Assembly: GCA_017531505.1 (NCBI GenBank) | Contig: JAFXKX010000009.1 | Location: forward strand, 62,001-126,000 | Length of the DNA: 64,000 nt | Source of the DNA: Clostridia bacterium | GTDB taxonomy: Bacteria; Bacillota; Clostridia; Christensenellales; Christensenellaceae | Direction: 5' to 3' | Shown: positions 7,748 to 16,172 of the stretch, piece by piece | Layout of the letters: each line of letters opens with the position of its first letter | Position numbering within the stretch: the stretch's first letter is position 1 | Program-made: the position numbers and the translations under genes | The notes under the pieces: model-generated | Databases searched by the model: none | What the model was told of the DNA's origin: nothing | The model's input: the letters and a program-made list of their open reading frames with translations, nothing else

Positions 7748-8347
7748 TCAATAAGGCACTCCGTTGTATCGGTAAATCAACATAGCTTGGTTTTCCGGTG
7801 TATCTTCACGATACGGAATATCAAAATACTGCAGTATTCCTTTGCTTACCGCCTGTCCCAACTCATAAATATTGTCTATGATAAACTGCGCATCCTCAGG
7901 ATTATCATGAAACGCCACTTCCAGCAATGCCGCCGGTGATGTCGTGCGCCTCAGTTCGTACATTCCCTGTCCGTTAAATGTGCTGTAGCCTTCCTTCACT
8001 CCCAGCCCTTCTGTCGGGGTCACTTCCTCTACCCGATCATATATATCCCGTGCCAATGCTTCCGCCGCACCGCCAAACCGATGGGCATAGATTTCCGCAC
8101 CCCGCGCCTGCCCTGCCGATGCATTGGAATGCAGCGCCACATGGATATCCGGGCGCAGCATATTGGACTCTGCCACCACCTCCTGCAGCCGCATTTCCGG
8201 CCGGTTGCGGTAAACACTCACTCCATGCCGCTCCAATTCATACTGTACAATATCTGCGATTTGATTCATCCGCTGCTCTTCTGTGCCATACATACCGTAC
8301 CCTACATTCCATTCCTGTAAAGACGGAGATAAATAAACGCTCGCCAT
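7748..8347 (-). CDS. N-acetylmuramoyl-L-alanine amidase family protein (Amidase_3 type)
   Basis: A 199-residue protein with the Amidase_3 layout: an N-terminal strand VYLSPSLQEWN, GTEEQRMNQIAD with a conserved glutamate, VALHSNAS with the zinc histidine, and LLEVAFHDN with the catalytic glutamate. The first zinc histidine of classical AmiC or CwlB enzymes is absent and LSPSLQ stands in its place; a clostridial subfamily shares this variation. No signal peptide is visible, so it may act inside a spore or after lysis. The ATG at 8347 has GGAGG upstream; an ATG at 8374 has none. The start codon lies in the 3' arm of a 12-bp inverted repeat (8337-8401). Confidence 0.8.
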   Translation of the reverse strand: MASVYLSPSLQEWNVGYGMYGTEEQRMNQIADIVQYELERHGVSVYRNRPEMRLQEVVAESNMLRPDIHVALHSNASAGQARGAEIYAHRFGGAAEALARDIYDRVEEVTPTEGLGVKEGYSTFNGQGMYELRRTTSPAALLEVAFHDNPEDAQFIIDNIYELGQAVSKGILQYFDIPYREDTPENQAMLIYRYNGVPY

Positions 8348-8401
8348 ACTGCCTCCTTTGATGTGTTCATTCACATCTTATGCCGAAGCTATGGCGAGCG
8401 T
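8337..8401 (-). promoter_or_regulatory. Inverted repeat enclosing the ribosome binding site and start of the amidase gene
   Basis: ACGCTCGCCATA (8337-8348) and TATGGCGAGCGT (8390-8401) pair perfectly over 12 bp. In the minus-strand RNA the 5' arm starts 18 nt after the ddl stop codon, the 41-nt loop holds a nested 6-bp hairpin (GATGTG/CACATC) and the Shine-Dalgarno AGGAGG, and the 3' arm contains the AUG of the amidase gene. TTTATTTAT follows. It may act as a ddl terminator, as a translational block, or as both. Confidence 0.55.
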
Positions 8402-8418
8402 GCATTTAATTTTTAGAA

Positions 8419-9591
8419 TCAGCCTTTGGCGCCTGTTTTGAGGCTGCCTTTGCCGACTTTGGAGAGGATCGCAGAGTCAAATGCATAGTTGCTCTTCATT
8501 TTTTCCTCTTTGCGGGCGATAGCGATATCTACCAGACGGTCGATCATCTCACGATAAGGTACTCCTGCCGGCTCAAACAAATAGAATGCGAAGGAGCCGG
8601 GAATGGTATTGATCTCGTTGGCATAAACATTGCCGGTAGCGTTATCGATCATAAAGTCAATACGTACAACGCCTTTCATATCAAAGCCCTTGAAAATCTC
8701 CAATGCATAACCACGGATCTGTTCTGCGGTCTCTTCGGGCAGAGGAGCGGGCAAAATGCGGTCCAAAGACTTCATACCCTTGCTGCCGCCGTTTTCGGGC
8801 AGATACTTGGTTGCAAAGTCCAGAATCTCACCCTTGGAGATAGGCTGTTCCAATACGCCGGCAACAGCATCTGCACCATTGCCCAGTACCGCACAGTTGA
8901 TCTCGGTCAGCTCATCGATCGCATGTTCGATCAGGATACGGCGGTCGTAGCTTGCCGCTACCTCCAGTGCATGCAGCAGTTCTTCCTTGTTATGCGCTTT
9001 GGAAATACCGATGCTGGAGCCCAGGTTTGCAGGTTTTACGATCATCGGATAGCCGATCTTTGCCTCTGCCTTCTCTACAATGCTCTCGGGGTTTTCGTTA
9101 TATTCTTTGCGTTCAAAATATAAGCAGTCCAGACAGGGAATATCCAGCCCTTTGAACGCAGCCTTGCTCAGGATCTTATCCATTGCTGCCGCACAGCCGG
9201 TAACACCGGCGCTGGTGTACGGGATATCTGCCAGTTCCATCAAGCCCTGCAATGTACCGTCTTCACCATGCATACCGTGCATAGCCAATACTGCCACATC
9301 AATACTTGCAACTGCCTTCATACCAAACGCAGTCTTTTTGAGCAATTCCTTACTGCCGGCTTCGGGGCTCAGCATTACACGGTCGATGCCCTTTTTATCC
9401 AGCTGCGGTTTCTGATAAAATACCGCATTTGCCAGTTCTTTGCCGGTATACCACAAGCCATCTCTGGTGATGTAAACAGGGATGATATTGTATTTTGCCT
9501 TATCTGCATTTTCGATCAGCTGCGTACCCGTAATGATGGATACGTCATGTTCTGCAGTTCTTCCGCCAAAAAATACAGCCAGATTGATCAT
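8419..9591 (-). CDS. ddl: D-alanine--D-alanine ligase family protein
   Basis: An ATP-grasp ligase of 390 residues that joins two D-alanines for the peptidoglycan stem peptide in the cytosol. Visible motifs are EHDVSIITG near the N-terminus, AMHGMHGEDGTLQG, the ATP-binding VKPANLGSSIGIS, the omega-loop DFATKYLPENGG, the magnesium-binding RIDFMID and NEINTIPGS. The tyrosine in the TKY part of the omega loop is as in D-Ala-D-Ala enzymes, and nothing suggests a D-lactate ligase. It is 12 nt downstream of murF, which uses its product, so the pair is functionally coupled. GAGGAAT is the ribosome binding site. Confidence 0.92.
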   Translation of the reverse strand: MINLAVFFGGRTAEHDVSIITGTQLIENADKAKYNIIPVYITRDGLWYTGKELANAVFYQKPQLDKKGIDRVMLSPEAGSKELLKKTAFGMKAVASIDVAVLAMHGMHGEDGTLQGLMELADIPYTSAGVTGCAAAMDKILSKAAFKGLDIPCLDCLYFERKEYNENPESIVEKAEAKIGYPMIVKPANLGSSIGISKAHNKEELLHALEVAASYDRRILIEHAIDELTEINCAVLGNGADAVAGVLEQPISKGEILDFATKYLPENGGSKGMKSLDRILPAPLPEETAEQIRGYALEIFKGFDMKGVVRIDFMIDNATGNVYANEINTIPGSFAFYLFEPAGVPYREMIDRLVDIAIARKEEKMKSNYAFDSAILSKVGKGSLKTGAKG

Positions 9592-9603
9592 GTCATATTC
9601 CTC

Positions 9604-11178
9604 TTATTCGTTATAATTATCGGGCAGGTCATTTTCAAAGATCACCACATCGCCCGGTCTTAACAAAACACCCATTTGTGCAGATGCCTCTGCCAATGTT
9701 TTTACCACAAACACCTTGCTCATGTCAAATCCGCTGCGCGCCAGCCCTTCCCAAATGGGACGGGTATGGCGCGGCCCGATCAGATATACATAATCTGCCG
9801 CACGGGCAATATGTTCGCCAAAGATACCGTTTTCTTCCACTTCCTTCTCACCCAGCTCTATCATGCCGGGCGTCACCACAAACTTGCGGCCGGAAAATGC
9901 GGCCAATACTTCCATCGCTGCCTTTGCACCGGCGGGGTTGGAATTGAATGCATCGTCGATGACCGTTACGCCGCCCGCACCGCGGATCAGCTGCAGTCTG
10001 TGTTCTACCGGCTGGATTTTGGCGATACCTGCCGCAACCTGTTCCTCGCTGAGGCCCAGATCCAGCGCAATGGCAGTGCAGCCGAGAATATTGAGCACAT
10101 TGTGCTTACCCAACAACTGCGTAGTCGCATAAAAACTCTTGTCGCCGTATACCACTTTAAAGGTGCTGCCGTTTTCAGATACGGTGATCTCTTCTGCACG
10201 AATATCGCCTTCGCCCTCCAGTGTATATAACTGTTTTGCGCAAGCGGTCTTATCATACATTTCTTTGGTATATGCGCCGTCATTGGGGAAGTACGCATGA
10301 CCATCCGCAGGCAGGCCTTCGATCAGTTCATACTTGGTTGCCGCCACATTTTCTATGCTCTTGAAGCTTTCCAGATGCTGCGGCCCCACAGAAGTCACAA
10401 TGCCGTAAGTGGGGTGTACCAGATCCACCAGTTCTGCAATATCTCCCACATTCTTTGCACCCATTTCCGCAATAAATACTTCATGGGCGTCGGTCATGCT
10501 CTCACGGATCACGCGGGTCAGACCCATAGGAGTATTGAAACTGCTGGGCGGTACCAGTACATTGTATTTTTCAGACAAGATCGTGCCCAGTATAAACTTG
10601 GTACTGGTCTTGCCGTAGCTGCCGGTGATACCGATTTTGATGATGTCTTTGCGTGCCGCCAGTCTGCGCTTTGCATCGTTGAAATACCGGCGCTTTACCA
10701 TAGACTCGATCGGTGCATTGACCGCATTGGCCAACAGAATCCACACGCTGGCTGCTGCAACGGCAATGCCCATAATGGGCGCGCTGCAAAATGCACACAA
10801 TACTGCCAGCCCTGCCAGCAGGATCGCCGCAGTGATCAGCATACGTTTTACACGCCATGTATATTTCAGCGGGACCTTCGCATTCCTGACATGGAACTTT
10901 GCCGGGAACATGACACACCCCCCCGCAAATATTGCCGCAAATACACCGCCTGCAATATAGCCTACCGCCGAGTGCGCCGTGACCAGCAAGGTGCTCATCA
11001 CAATATAGATCACCGCCATCCCGACGGTATAGATCACACGGGATACGCCGAATTCGCCCAGCCATTTGGTATATTCCCTGGGCTTATAGCTCTCCAGCTG
11101 AAACATATGGCAGAAATTGAACAGCGCTATATAGCAAAATACCGCCGCTGCCAAACTCGTACAAAGGGATACGATCAT
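9604..11178 (-). CDS. murF: MurF-type UDP-MurNAc-tripeptide--D-Ala-D-Ala ligase with N-terminal membrane domain
   Basis: MurF adds the D-Ala-D-Ala dipeptide to the UDP-MurNAc-peptide. The C-terminal 340 residues form a Mur ligase: P-loop GITGSYGKTSTK, SSFNTPMGLTR, the AEMGAKNVGDI segment, HRLQLI, and DAFNSNPAGAKAAMEVL. The first 175 residues are different: about five hydrophobic segments (near 1-20, 48-66, 72-92, 113-131, 135-155), so this enzyme should sit on the membrane, unlike the soluble model enzymes. The start overlaps the stop codon of the upstream hydrolase (ATGA). ddl follows within 12 nt. Confidence 0.9.
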   Translation of the reverse strand: MIVSLCTSLAAAVFCYIALFNFCHMFQLESYKPREYTKWLGEFGVSRVIYTVGMAVIYIVMSTLLVTAHSAVGYIAGGVFAAIFAGGCVMFPAKFHVRNAKVPLKYTWRVKRMLITAAILLAGLAVLCAFCSAPIMGIAVAAASVWILLANAVNAPIESMVKRRYFNDAKRRLAARKDIIKIGITGSYGKTSTKFILGTILSEKYNVLVPPSSFNTPMGLTRVIRESMTDAHEVFIAEMGAKNVGDIAELVDLVHPTYGIVTSVGPQHLESFKSIENVAATKYELIEGLPADGHAYFPNDGAYTKEMYDKTACAKQLYTLEGEGDIRAEEITVSENGSTFKVVYGDKSFYATTQLLGKHNVLNILGCTAIALDLGLSEEQVAAGIAKIQPVEHRLQLIRGAGGVTVIDDAFNSNPAGAKAAMEVLAAFSGRKFVVTPGMIELGEKEVEENGIFGEHIARAADYVYLIGPRHTRPIWEGLARSGFDMSKVFVVKTLAEASAQMGVLLRPGDVVIFENDLPDNYNE

Positions 11179-11954
11179 CGCTTATTTACCTCCAGGAATA
11201 CTTTCACGATCGAGATATATCTGGGGAACTGGTCCAGATACGAGAAATGCCCCGCGTTGTCCAGCACTACCAGACCTGCATCCGGGATCTTCTTCTCCAT
11301 GATTTTGCCAAACCGTACAGGGGTATCCGTATCCTGCGCACCGTAGACCAGCAGCGAAGAGGAACGGATATTTTTGAGATACGGCGTCAGATCCTGATTG
11401 ACCACCTTCACAAAGGTCTGCCGCATCACGCCGGATAACTGCTTATAATCCGATGAACCTGCATTTTGTACACGCTTTTGCACATCAATACCCAGTTTTG
11501 ACAAAAACCTTACCATACCCGGGCGCTTTACCAGCTTTTTGCACAGTTTGTAGGTGTATACTTTGCAGTAATATTTGAGCGAACGGCGGGGTTTGATGCC
11601 TGCCGCATCGGTAAATACGATTTTGCCTGCCAGCGCAGGATACGTTGCCGCCAGCAAAATAGAAACTCTGCCGCCAAAAGAATGACAGATGATATCCGTC
11701 CCTTCGATACCCATCTCACGGATAAACTGTGCAGTGAGTTCCATATATTCGGGCACACCCCAGGGTTCTTCCGGTGCAGCGCTGCTGCCAAAACCGGGAA
11801 AATCCAATGCATATACCTTGCGATACTTTCTCATCTCCACGATCACCGGCGCAAAGCTGTCGATCTGCGCGCCCCATCCATGCAGCATGAGCAAAGGCTT
11901 TCCTTCACCCTCGATACGATAATTCAGTTTGATTCCGTGAATCGTAATATCCAT
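11175..11954 (-). CDS. Alpha/beta hydrolase
   Basis: A 259-residue alpha/beta-hydrolase with LHGWGAQ (oxyanion region), the nucleophile elbow CHSFGG, a charge-relay aspartate in GAQDTDTPV, and the C-terminal histidine in NAGHFSY. The basic stretch after PRRSLKYYCK is a lid-like insertion. The substrate cannot be deduced; the position between rimI and murF gives no direct clue. The ATG at 11954 has AGGAG 4 nt upstream and abuts the rimI stop, whereas a start at 11969 would overlap rimI. Confidence 0.88.
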   Translation of the reverse strand: MDITIHGIKLNYRIEGEGKPLLMLHGWGAQIDSFAPVIVEMRKYRKVYALDFPGFGSSAAPEEPWGVPEYMELTAQFIREMGIEGTDIICHSFGGRVSILLAATYPALAGKIVFTDAAGIKPRRSLKYYCKVYTYKLCKKLVKRPGMVRFLSKLGIDVQKRVQNAGSSDYKQLSGVMRQTFVKVVNQDLTPYLKNIRSSSLLVYGAQDTDTPVRFGKIMEKKIPDAGLVVLDNAGHFSYLDQFPRYISIVKVFLEVNKR

Positions 11955-11955
11955 G

Positions 11956-12420
11956 TCACTCCTGTGCACCCGAAAGCTCCCGCTTCCACATGATCAGTGC
12001 ATCTTCCTTATTGTCGTAATATTTTTTACGAATACCTTCTGTAATAAACCCAAACTTTTCATACAGTCGGATCGCCGGTGTATTGGAACTGCGCACTTCC
12101 AGTGTCAGCCCCTCGGCGCCTTCTGCCACTGCACGGGTCTGTATATGCTCCAGCAACTTGCGGGCATACCCTTGCCCGCGGTATTGAGGCGCAATACATA
12201 TTTTGCGTACGTGAGCCTCATCCAGCACCACATTCATACCTGCAAAACCGATCACCTTGCCGTCTGTTTCCATCACAAAATAGTGATTGCCTTCATATAC
12301 GCAGATATCCAGCAACAGCAATTCTGCCGTCCACGGTGATACAAAGCAGGTTTGTTCCAATTCATAAATCGCAGGCATATCATACGTCTCTGCCGTGCGG
12401 ATTTCCCATTGCTTATCCAT
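11956..12420 (-). CDS. rimI: Ribosomal protein S18 alanine N-acetyltransferase RimI
   Basis: A GNAT acetyltransferase of 154 residues. Motif A is VRKICIAPQYRGQGYARKLL, with the acetyl-CoA-binding QYRGQGYA loop, and the later SSNTPAIRLYEKFGF segment is typical of RimI, which acetylates the N-terminus of S18. Close linkage to tsaB and tsaE (2 and about 700 nt away) is the standard Firmicutes arrangement and supports the name. The ribosome binding site is weak and translation is probably coupled to tsaB. Confidence 0.92.
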   Translation of the reverse strand: MDKQWEIRTAETYDMPAIYELEQTCFVSPWTAELLLLDICVYEGNHYFVMETDGKVIGFAGMNVVLDEAHVRKICIAPQYRGQGYARKLLEHIQTRAVAEGAEGLTLEVRSSNTPAIRLYEKFGFITEGIRKKYYDNKEDALIMWKRELSGAQE

Positions 12421-12421
12421 A

Positions 12422-13099
12422 TTATTTCTTCAGATTCCGCTCTGCCTGAGAGGCCATCATATATTCCAGAGCCGCATCGTATGCAGATACCGCCTGCCCT
12501 GCCGCCGCCTTTTCCAGTGCAGCCATCGCCAATACCGAAGCCCGCGGATACCGCAGCGCCGGCGGCGCAATTTTTACATGGGGATACATTTCCTGCAGCC
12601 GTTTACCGTATGCATCTGCACCGTCACCGGTCAGCAAAACGTCGCCTTTCTCCTGCAAATAACCGGATATTTCATCCAATGTATATACGCCTTCGGGCAA
12701 TACCGCTTTTTTTCCGCACCATATGCCCGCATATACACGGTCATGCCGTGCATCGATCATAGCGCAAACAGCAGTACTTTCTGCCCATACATAAGGCAGC
12801 GCCAGTGCTTCCAGCGTACTGACCTGAACGATGGGGCAATCAGCGCTGTGTGCCAAGGCCTTTGCCGTACTCATACCGATACGAAGCCCCGTAAAAGACC
12901 CCGGTCCTACTGTCAACGCAATCAGGTCCAGTTGTGCAGGTTTTATCCCGGCGCGCAAAAAACACCCATCGATAAGGCTCATCAGCGTAGCCGAATGGGT
13001 AAGACCGTTATTGGTATATTGTTCTGTCAATATTTTGGTATCTTTGGCGATTGCCGCAGAACAGGCAACCCCCGAAGTATCTATACAAAGTATATTCAT
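12422..13099 (-). CDS. tsaB: tRNA threonylcarbamoyladenosine biosynthesis protein TsaB
   Basis: TsaB is the non-catalytic scaffold that works with TsaD, TsaE and TsaC to make t6A at position 37 of ANN-decoding tRNAs. The 225-residue protein has the ASKHA-fold start LCIDTSGVACSAAI, the conserved GLTHSATLMSLI, and the signature TVGPGSFTGLRIG. It follows tsaE by 18 nt and precedes rimI. tsaD and tsaC are not in the window. Confidence 0.95.
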   Translation of the reverse strand: MNILCIDTSGVACSAAIAKDTKILTEQYTNNGLTHSATLMSLIDGCFLRAGIKPAQLDLIALTVGPGSFTGLRIGMSTAKALAHSADCPIVQVSTLEALALPYVWAESTAVCAMIDARHDRVYAGIWCGKKAVLPEGVYTLDEISGYLQEKGDVLLTGDGADAYGKRLQEMYPHVKIAPPALRYPRASVLAMAALEKAAAGQAVSAYDAALEYMMASQAERNLKK

Positions 13100-13117
13100 A
13101 TTCCCTGCCCGAATGCA

Positions 13118-13549
13118 TCATGCATTTCTTTGGATCGTTATTTTACGGGTATCACCTTCGCCATAGACAATGTCGATACAGATACAGTTTTGCGGCAACA
13201 CTTCCGGGAACAACTGTGCCCATTCAATCACCACCACCGCATCTTCCCGCAAGTATTCGGAAAAGCCGATCTCATATAATTCTTCCGCTTCTGTCAAACG
13301 ATAAAAGTCAAAGTGATACAGCATTTTTCTGCCGTGGTATTCTCTGACAATATTAAAGGTCGGACTCAATATATGTGCATCGATACCCATCCCCAAAGCA
13401 ATGCCCTTTGTCAGCACAGTTTTGCCTGCACCGAGGTCTCCGTTGAGCGCGATGACTTCCCCGCCCGCAAAGGAGCTTCCCAGTTGTTCGCCAACCTGCC
13501 GGGTCTCTTGTTCATTTGTCGTAATTATCGTTTGTATATCCTTTTCCAA
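13118..13549 (-). CDS. tsaE: tRNA threonylcarbamoyladenosine biosynthesis ATPase TsaE
   Basis: A 143-residue P-loop ATPase with Walker [15 protein letters not shown], the switch-like [10 protein letters not shown], the FDFYRL motif and [11 protein letters not shown]. It supplies ATPase activity to the t6A complex. The start is a TTG at 13549, preceded by a GGGGAAG sequence; no in-frame ATG lies close by. It is the first gene of the tsaE-tsaB-rimI-hydrolase-murF-ddl run and is served by the promoter at 13580-13608. Confidence 0.94.
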   Translation of the reverse strand: MEKDIQTIITTNEQETRQVGEQLGSSFAGGEVIALNGDLGAGKTVLTKGIALGMGIDAHILSPTFNIVREYHGRKMLYHFDFYRLTEAEELYEIGFSEYLREDAVVVIEWAQLFPEVLPQNCICIDIVYGEGDTRKITIQRNA

Positions 13550-13579
13550 GCGTCTTCCCCGATCGACATTTTATAGTTT

Positions 13580-13608
13580 ATTGTATAATATTTGCCTGAT
13601 GATTTCAA
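13580..13608 (-). promoter_or_regulatory. Sigma-A promoter of the tsaE operon
   Basis: TTGAAA (13603-13608) and TACAAT (13580-13585), 17 bp apart on the minus strand, about 25 nt upstream of the tsaE start codon. Confidence 0.65.
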
Positions 13609-13628
13609 GTCCGGGCCGTGCTCCATAC

Positions 13629-13657
13629 AAAAAGCAGGGGATTTTTACCCCTGCTTT
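13629..13657 (-). terminator. Terminator of the anti-sigma factor gene
   Basis: AAAGCAGGGG (13631-13640) and CCCCTGCTTT (13648-13657) form a 10-bp stem with a 7-nt loop, which on the minus strand is followed by TTG and then further T. The stem overlaps the stop codon of the gene by 2 nt. Confidence 0.8.
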
Positions 13658-14330
13658 ATTCTGTAATCTCCACTTGTCCGACCGTCCATACCTGTACCGG
13701 CAGCAAAACATCCTGCTGTTCCAGCGCCGACTCCAATATTTCCCGGTACTCTGCAATATTCTTCAGCAAATATCCCTGCTGTGTCTGCACCACGCTCAGT
13801 TTTGCTTCACAGCCCAATTCCAGCTGCAAAGTATCCACGATCGCCTGCACATCCTTGACCTGCAGATACGGTACTTCCCGTGCGCCGCCGGTGGGCTCGC
13901 TATCCGATTCCCCTTCTTCCGTAACGATCTCCGCCTCACAGACAGCATCTTCCATACAAGCCTCTTCTACAGAATAGCCCTTCTCTGATTTAAATTCATA
14001 AGCGGTATCCATTGCTGTTTGCGGGCGCATCATAGGCAGCATCACAACCAGCATCAGACAGGCTGCCGCCGCACATACCGCAGTGATCCATCTGCGCGCG
14101 ACTCTGGGTTTTGCCGATCCTTTCTCAATTTTTTTCATAGCAGGCGTCACAAAATCCGGTGCCTGGGGTCGTGCAGTCTGCAGCAGTTGCTGTAATTGTT
14201 TCCAGTCCTCTGCTTTCTTCCGGCACGCAGCACACTCGTTCAGGTGCTTCTCCACCTGCGCATATTGTTCGCTGTCCAATTCGTGATCAAGGTAAGCACT
14301 CAGCTGTTCCTCAAAATATTTACAATCCAT
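13656..14330 (-). CDS. Orphan anti-sigma factor with zinc-binding N-terminus
   Basis: A 224-residue protein. The N-terminus has the anti-sigma zinc motif [11 protein letters not shown] (HxxxCxxC, about residues 29-36) in a zf-HC2 or ZAS domain that would hold a sigma factor. One membrane helix (about 84-101) follows, then an acidic extracellular part and a C-terminal domain with alternating hydrophobic strands. Such proteins nearly always sit next to their ECF sigma factor, but the neighbours here are murI and tsaE, so the partner must be encoded elsewhere or was lost. Ribosome binding site AGGGTAGG. Confidence 0.8.
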   Translation of the reverse strand: MDCKYFEEQLSAYLDHELDSEQYAQVEKHLNECAACRKKAEDWKQLQQLLQTARPQAPDFVTPAMKKIEKGSAKPRVARRWITAVCAAAACLMLVVMLPMMRPQTAMDTAYEFKSEKGYSVEEACMEDAVCEAEIVTEEGESDSEPTGGAREVPYLQVKDVQAIVDTLQLELGCEAKLSVVQTQQGYLLKNIAEYREILESALEQQDVLLPVQVWTVGQVEITE

Positions 14331-14361
14331 ATCCTACCCTTTACGTCTGTTTTCAATAAAT

Positions 14362-14394
14362 AAGACGGAAGCATCGGTCAAAATGTTCCGTCTT
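14362..14394 (-). terminator. Terminator of murI
   Basis: AAGACGGAA (14362-14370) and TTCCGTCTT (14386-14394) pair across a 15-nt loop. On the minus strand the stem is followed by ATTTATT. It lies 14 nt after the murI stop codon. Confidence 0.65.
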
Positions 14395-14407
14395 TTATAA
14401 AATAATT

Positions 14408-15184
14408 TTACATATCCAGTATTTTTTGCATAACTTCCAGATGTGCAGGATCTCCGGATGCGAAAAGTTCCACTTTACCGCCCGGGCCGTCACTGGCTGT
14501 GCCCTCTTTTTCCAGCACATACTGCAGTCGGCGCACCGTACCGTACATACCGTCATAAATATCGCACGCGCCCTTCAGCAGTTCCGCCGCCACACGGCGT
14601 ATGGTATCTACCACAAAGGAATAATGGGTGCATCCGATTACAATACCGCATACTTCCCGTCCTGCATAAGGCGATAATATTTCGCGGATATAGGATTCTA
14701 CCTCTGGGCCGTCAAATTCGCCCTTCTCCAAAAGATCTGCCAATCCGCCGCAGGGAATGTTGATCAGCCGATCCCGGCAGCCGACCCGTTCTACCAACCG
14801 TCCATATCTGGCGCTGGATACTGTGCCCGGCGTTGCCATCATCAAAATATCTCCCGGATTCCCGCTTTCGCTTGCCGGTTTGATGGCCGGTTCCATGCTG
14901 ATGATCGGGATCTGATACTTGTCCCGCATGGCATGGATCGCCGCGCTGGTTGCTGTATTGCAGGCAACAAGGATCGCCTTCGCACCCTTTTCATACAACT
15001 TATCGCAGGCGGCCAGCGTCAGCGTCCGCACCTGCTCCGGCGTCTTTTCGCCATAGGGGACATTGCCGCAGTCTCCGTAAAATATAAAATTCTCATTGGG
15101 AAGCATCTCTCTTGCGTGCCGCAATACCGAAAGACCGCCTACCCCCGAATCAAAAAAGCCGATTGGCTGTTGCTTTCGTTCCAT
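14408..15184 (-). CDS. murI: Glutamate racemase MurI
   Basis: MurI interconverts L- and D-glutamate to supply the D-Glu of peptidoglycan. The 258-residue protein shows FFDSGVGGLSVLR, FYGDCGNVPYG, the first catalytic cysteine in VACNTATSAA, and the second in IGCTHYSF. The ATG at 15184 has AGGAG 8 nt upstream and was preferred to the open frame starting at 15214. It is a single gene between spoIIP and the anti-sigma gene. Confidence 0.96.
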   Translation of the reverse strand: MERKQQPIGFFDSGVGGLSVLRHAREMLPNENFIFYGDCGNVPYGEKTPEQVRTLTLAACDKLYEKGAKAILVACNTATSAAIHAMRDKYQIPIISMEPAIKPASESGNPGDILMMATPGTVSSARYGRLVERVGCRDRLINIPCGGLADLLEKGEFDGPEVESYIREILSPYAGREVCGIVIGCTHYSFVVDTIRRVAAELLKGACDIYDGMYGTVRRLQYVLEKEGTASDGPGGKVELFASGDPAHLEVMQKILDM

Positions 15185-15237
15185 ATGTGCATCTCCTGCT
15201 ATTGTCATGCACATCTATTATACACAGTTTACAGCAG

Positions 15238-16119
15238 TTAATCAACTATGGTCACGACCTCTGCCATCGCCTTTGCCAAATACGCGGTGCTGTTGAGTGC
15301 ATCCTGCAATGTATTGGCATTGTGTCCCACCTCCACCAGCAGGCACATATCCCCGATATGCTGATTGTATCTGCCCTCTTTGATACGGATATCTCTGGAT
15401 AGTTTCGGATGATAAGTATCCAGTTGTGCGCTCAGCGCCTCCGCCAATGCAATATTTGCCTCAAAATCCGGTTTTTCATCGTATTTTGTACCTTTGCCTA
15501 CCACAAACATCATTCTGGCACACCGTTTTCCGTCGATGATCACCACATCGTCCTTGTTTTTCTCTATATCCGCCGCATCCCGATGCACATCGATATATAT
15601 ATCCATATCAGGATATTTCTGCTGATAATACCGCATGGTCTGTTCAGATCTCGTATAGGCCGTTGCCAGTTTGGGCGGTTCATGATCTGTCGTATCGTGG
15701 ATCACACGAAACCCCTGCGCTTCCAGCTGCGCTTTCAACGCTTCCCCAATGCGGATAATATTCTTTTGTGCATTGCGTGTCCGCGAAAAGCCGGATTCTT
15801 CATATACATCTTCCCCTTCCATCCGATATGCCTCGGTCGTATGGGTATGATAGATCAATACGTGTACTTCTCCTTGTACGGCAAATTTCTCTTCGGTTTC
15901 CGGCGCGTTGTCATATGCCGGCGCAAATGCCGTATATGCTGCTTTTGGGGCCGATACTTCGGGTATCAGCCACGCAAACGGCTCCTCTGCATCGGGATAC
16001 AACAAAAACATCGGCACTTCCGCGCCATCCGCCTTACTGCAGATATGTTTCTGCGACAAGCACAGCAGTGTTGCCAGCAAAAATATCAAGGTCCATACCC
16101 GTAATCTTTTCCTGCTCAT
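15238..16119 (-). CDS. spoIIP: Stage II sporulation protein P
   Basis: SpoIIP is a cell wall amidase and endopeptidase that thins septal peptidoglycan for engulfment with SpoIID and SpoIIM. This 293-residue copy has an N-terminal membrane anchor (about residues 8-24), and the catalytic domain contains LIYHTHTTEAY with the zinc histidine, YIDVHRDAAD, the RMMFVVGKGT strand and the glutamate in CLLVEVGHNANT. The start at 16119 is spaced 7 nt from GAGGAGG; the ATG at 16125 is too close. It is 53 nt downstream of gpr, as in other spore formers. Confidence 0.95.
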   Translation of the reverse strand: MSRKRLRVWTLIFLLATLLCLSQKHICSKADGAEVPMFLLYPDAEEPFAWLIPEVSAPKAAYTAFAPAYDNAPETEEKFAVQGEVHVLIYHTHTTEAYRMEGEDVYEESGFSRTRNAQKNIIRIGEALKAQLEAQGFRVIHDTTDHEPPKLATAYTRSEQTMRYYQQKYPDMDIYIDVHRDAADIEKNKDDVVIIDGKRCARMMFVVGKGTKYDEKPDFEANIALAEALSAQLDTYHPKLSRDIRIKEGRYNQHIGDMCLLVEVGHNANTLQDALNSTAYLAKAMAEVVTIVD

Positions 16120-16172
16120 TGCCATCCCTCCTCGCTCTATCCTTATGCGGGACGGGCTGCATACATACCTCT

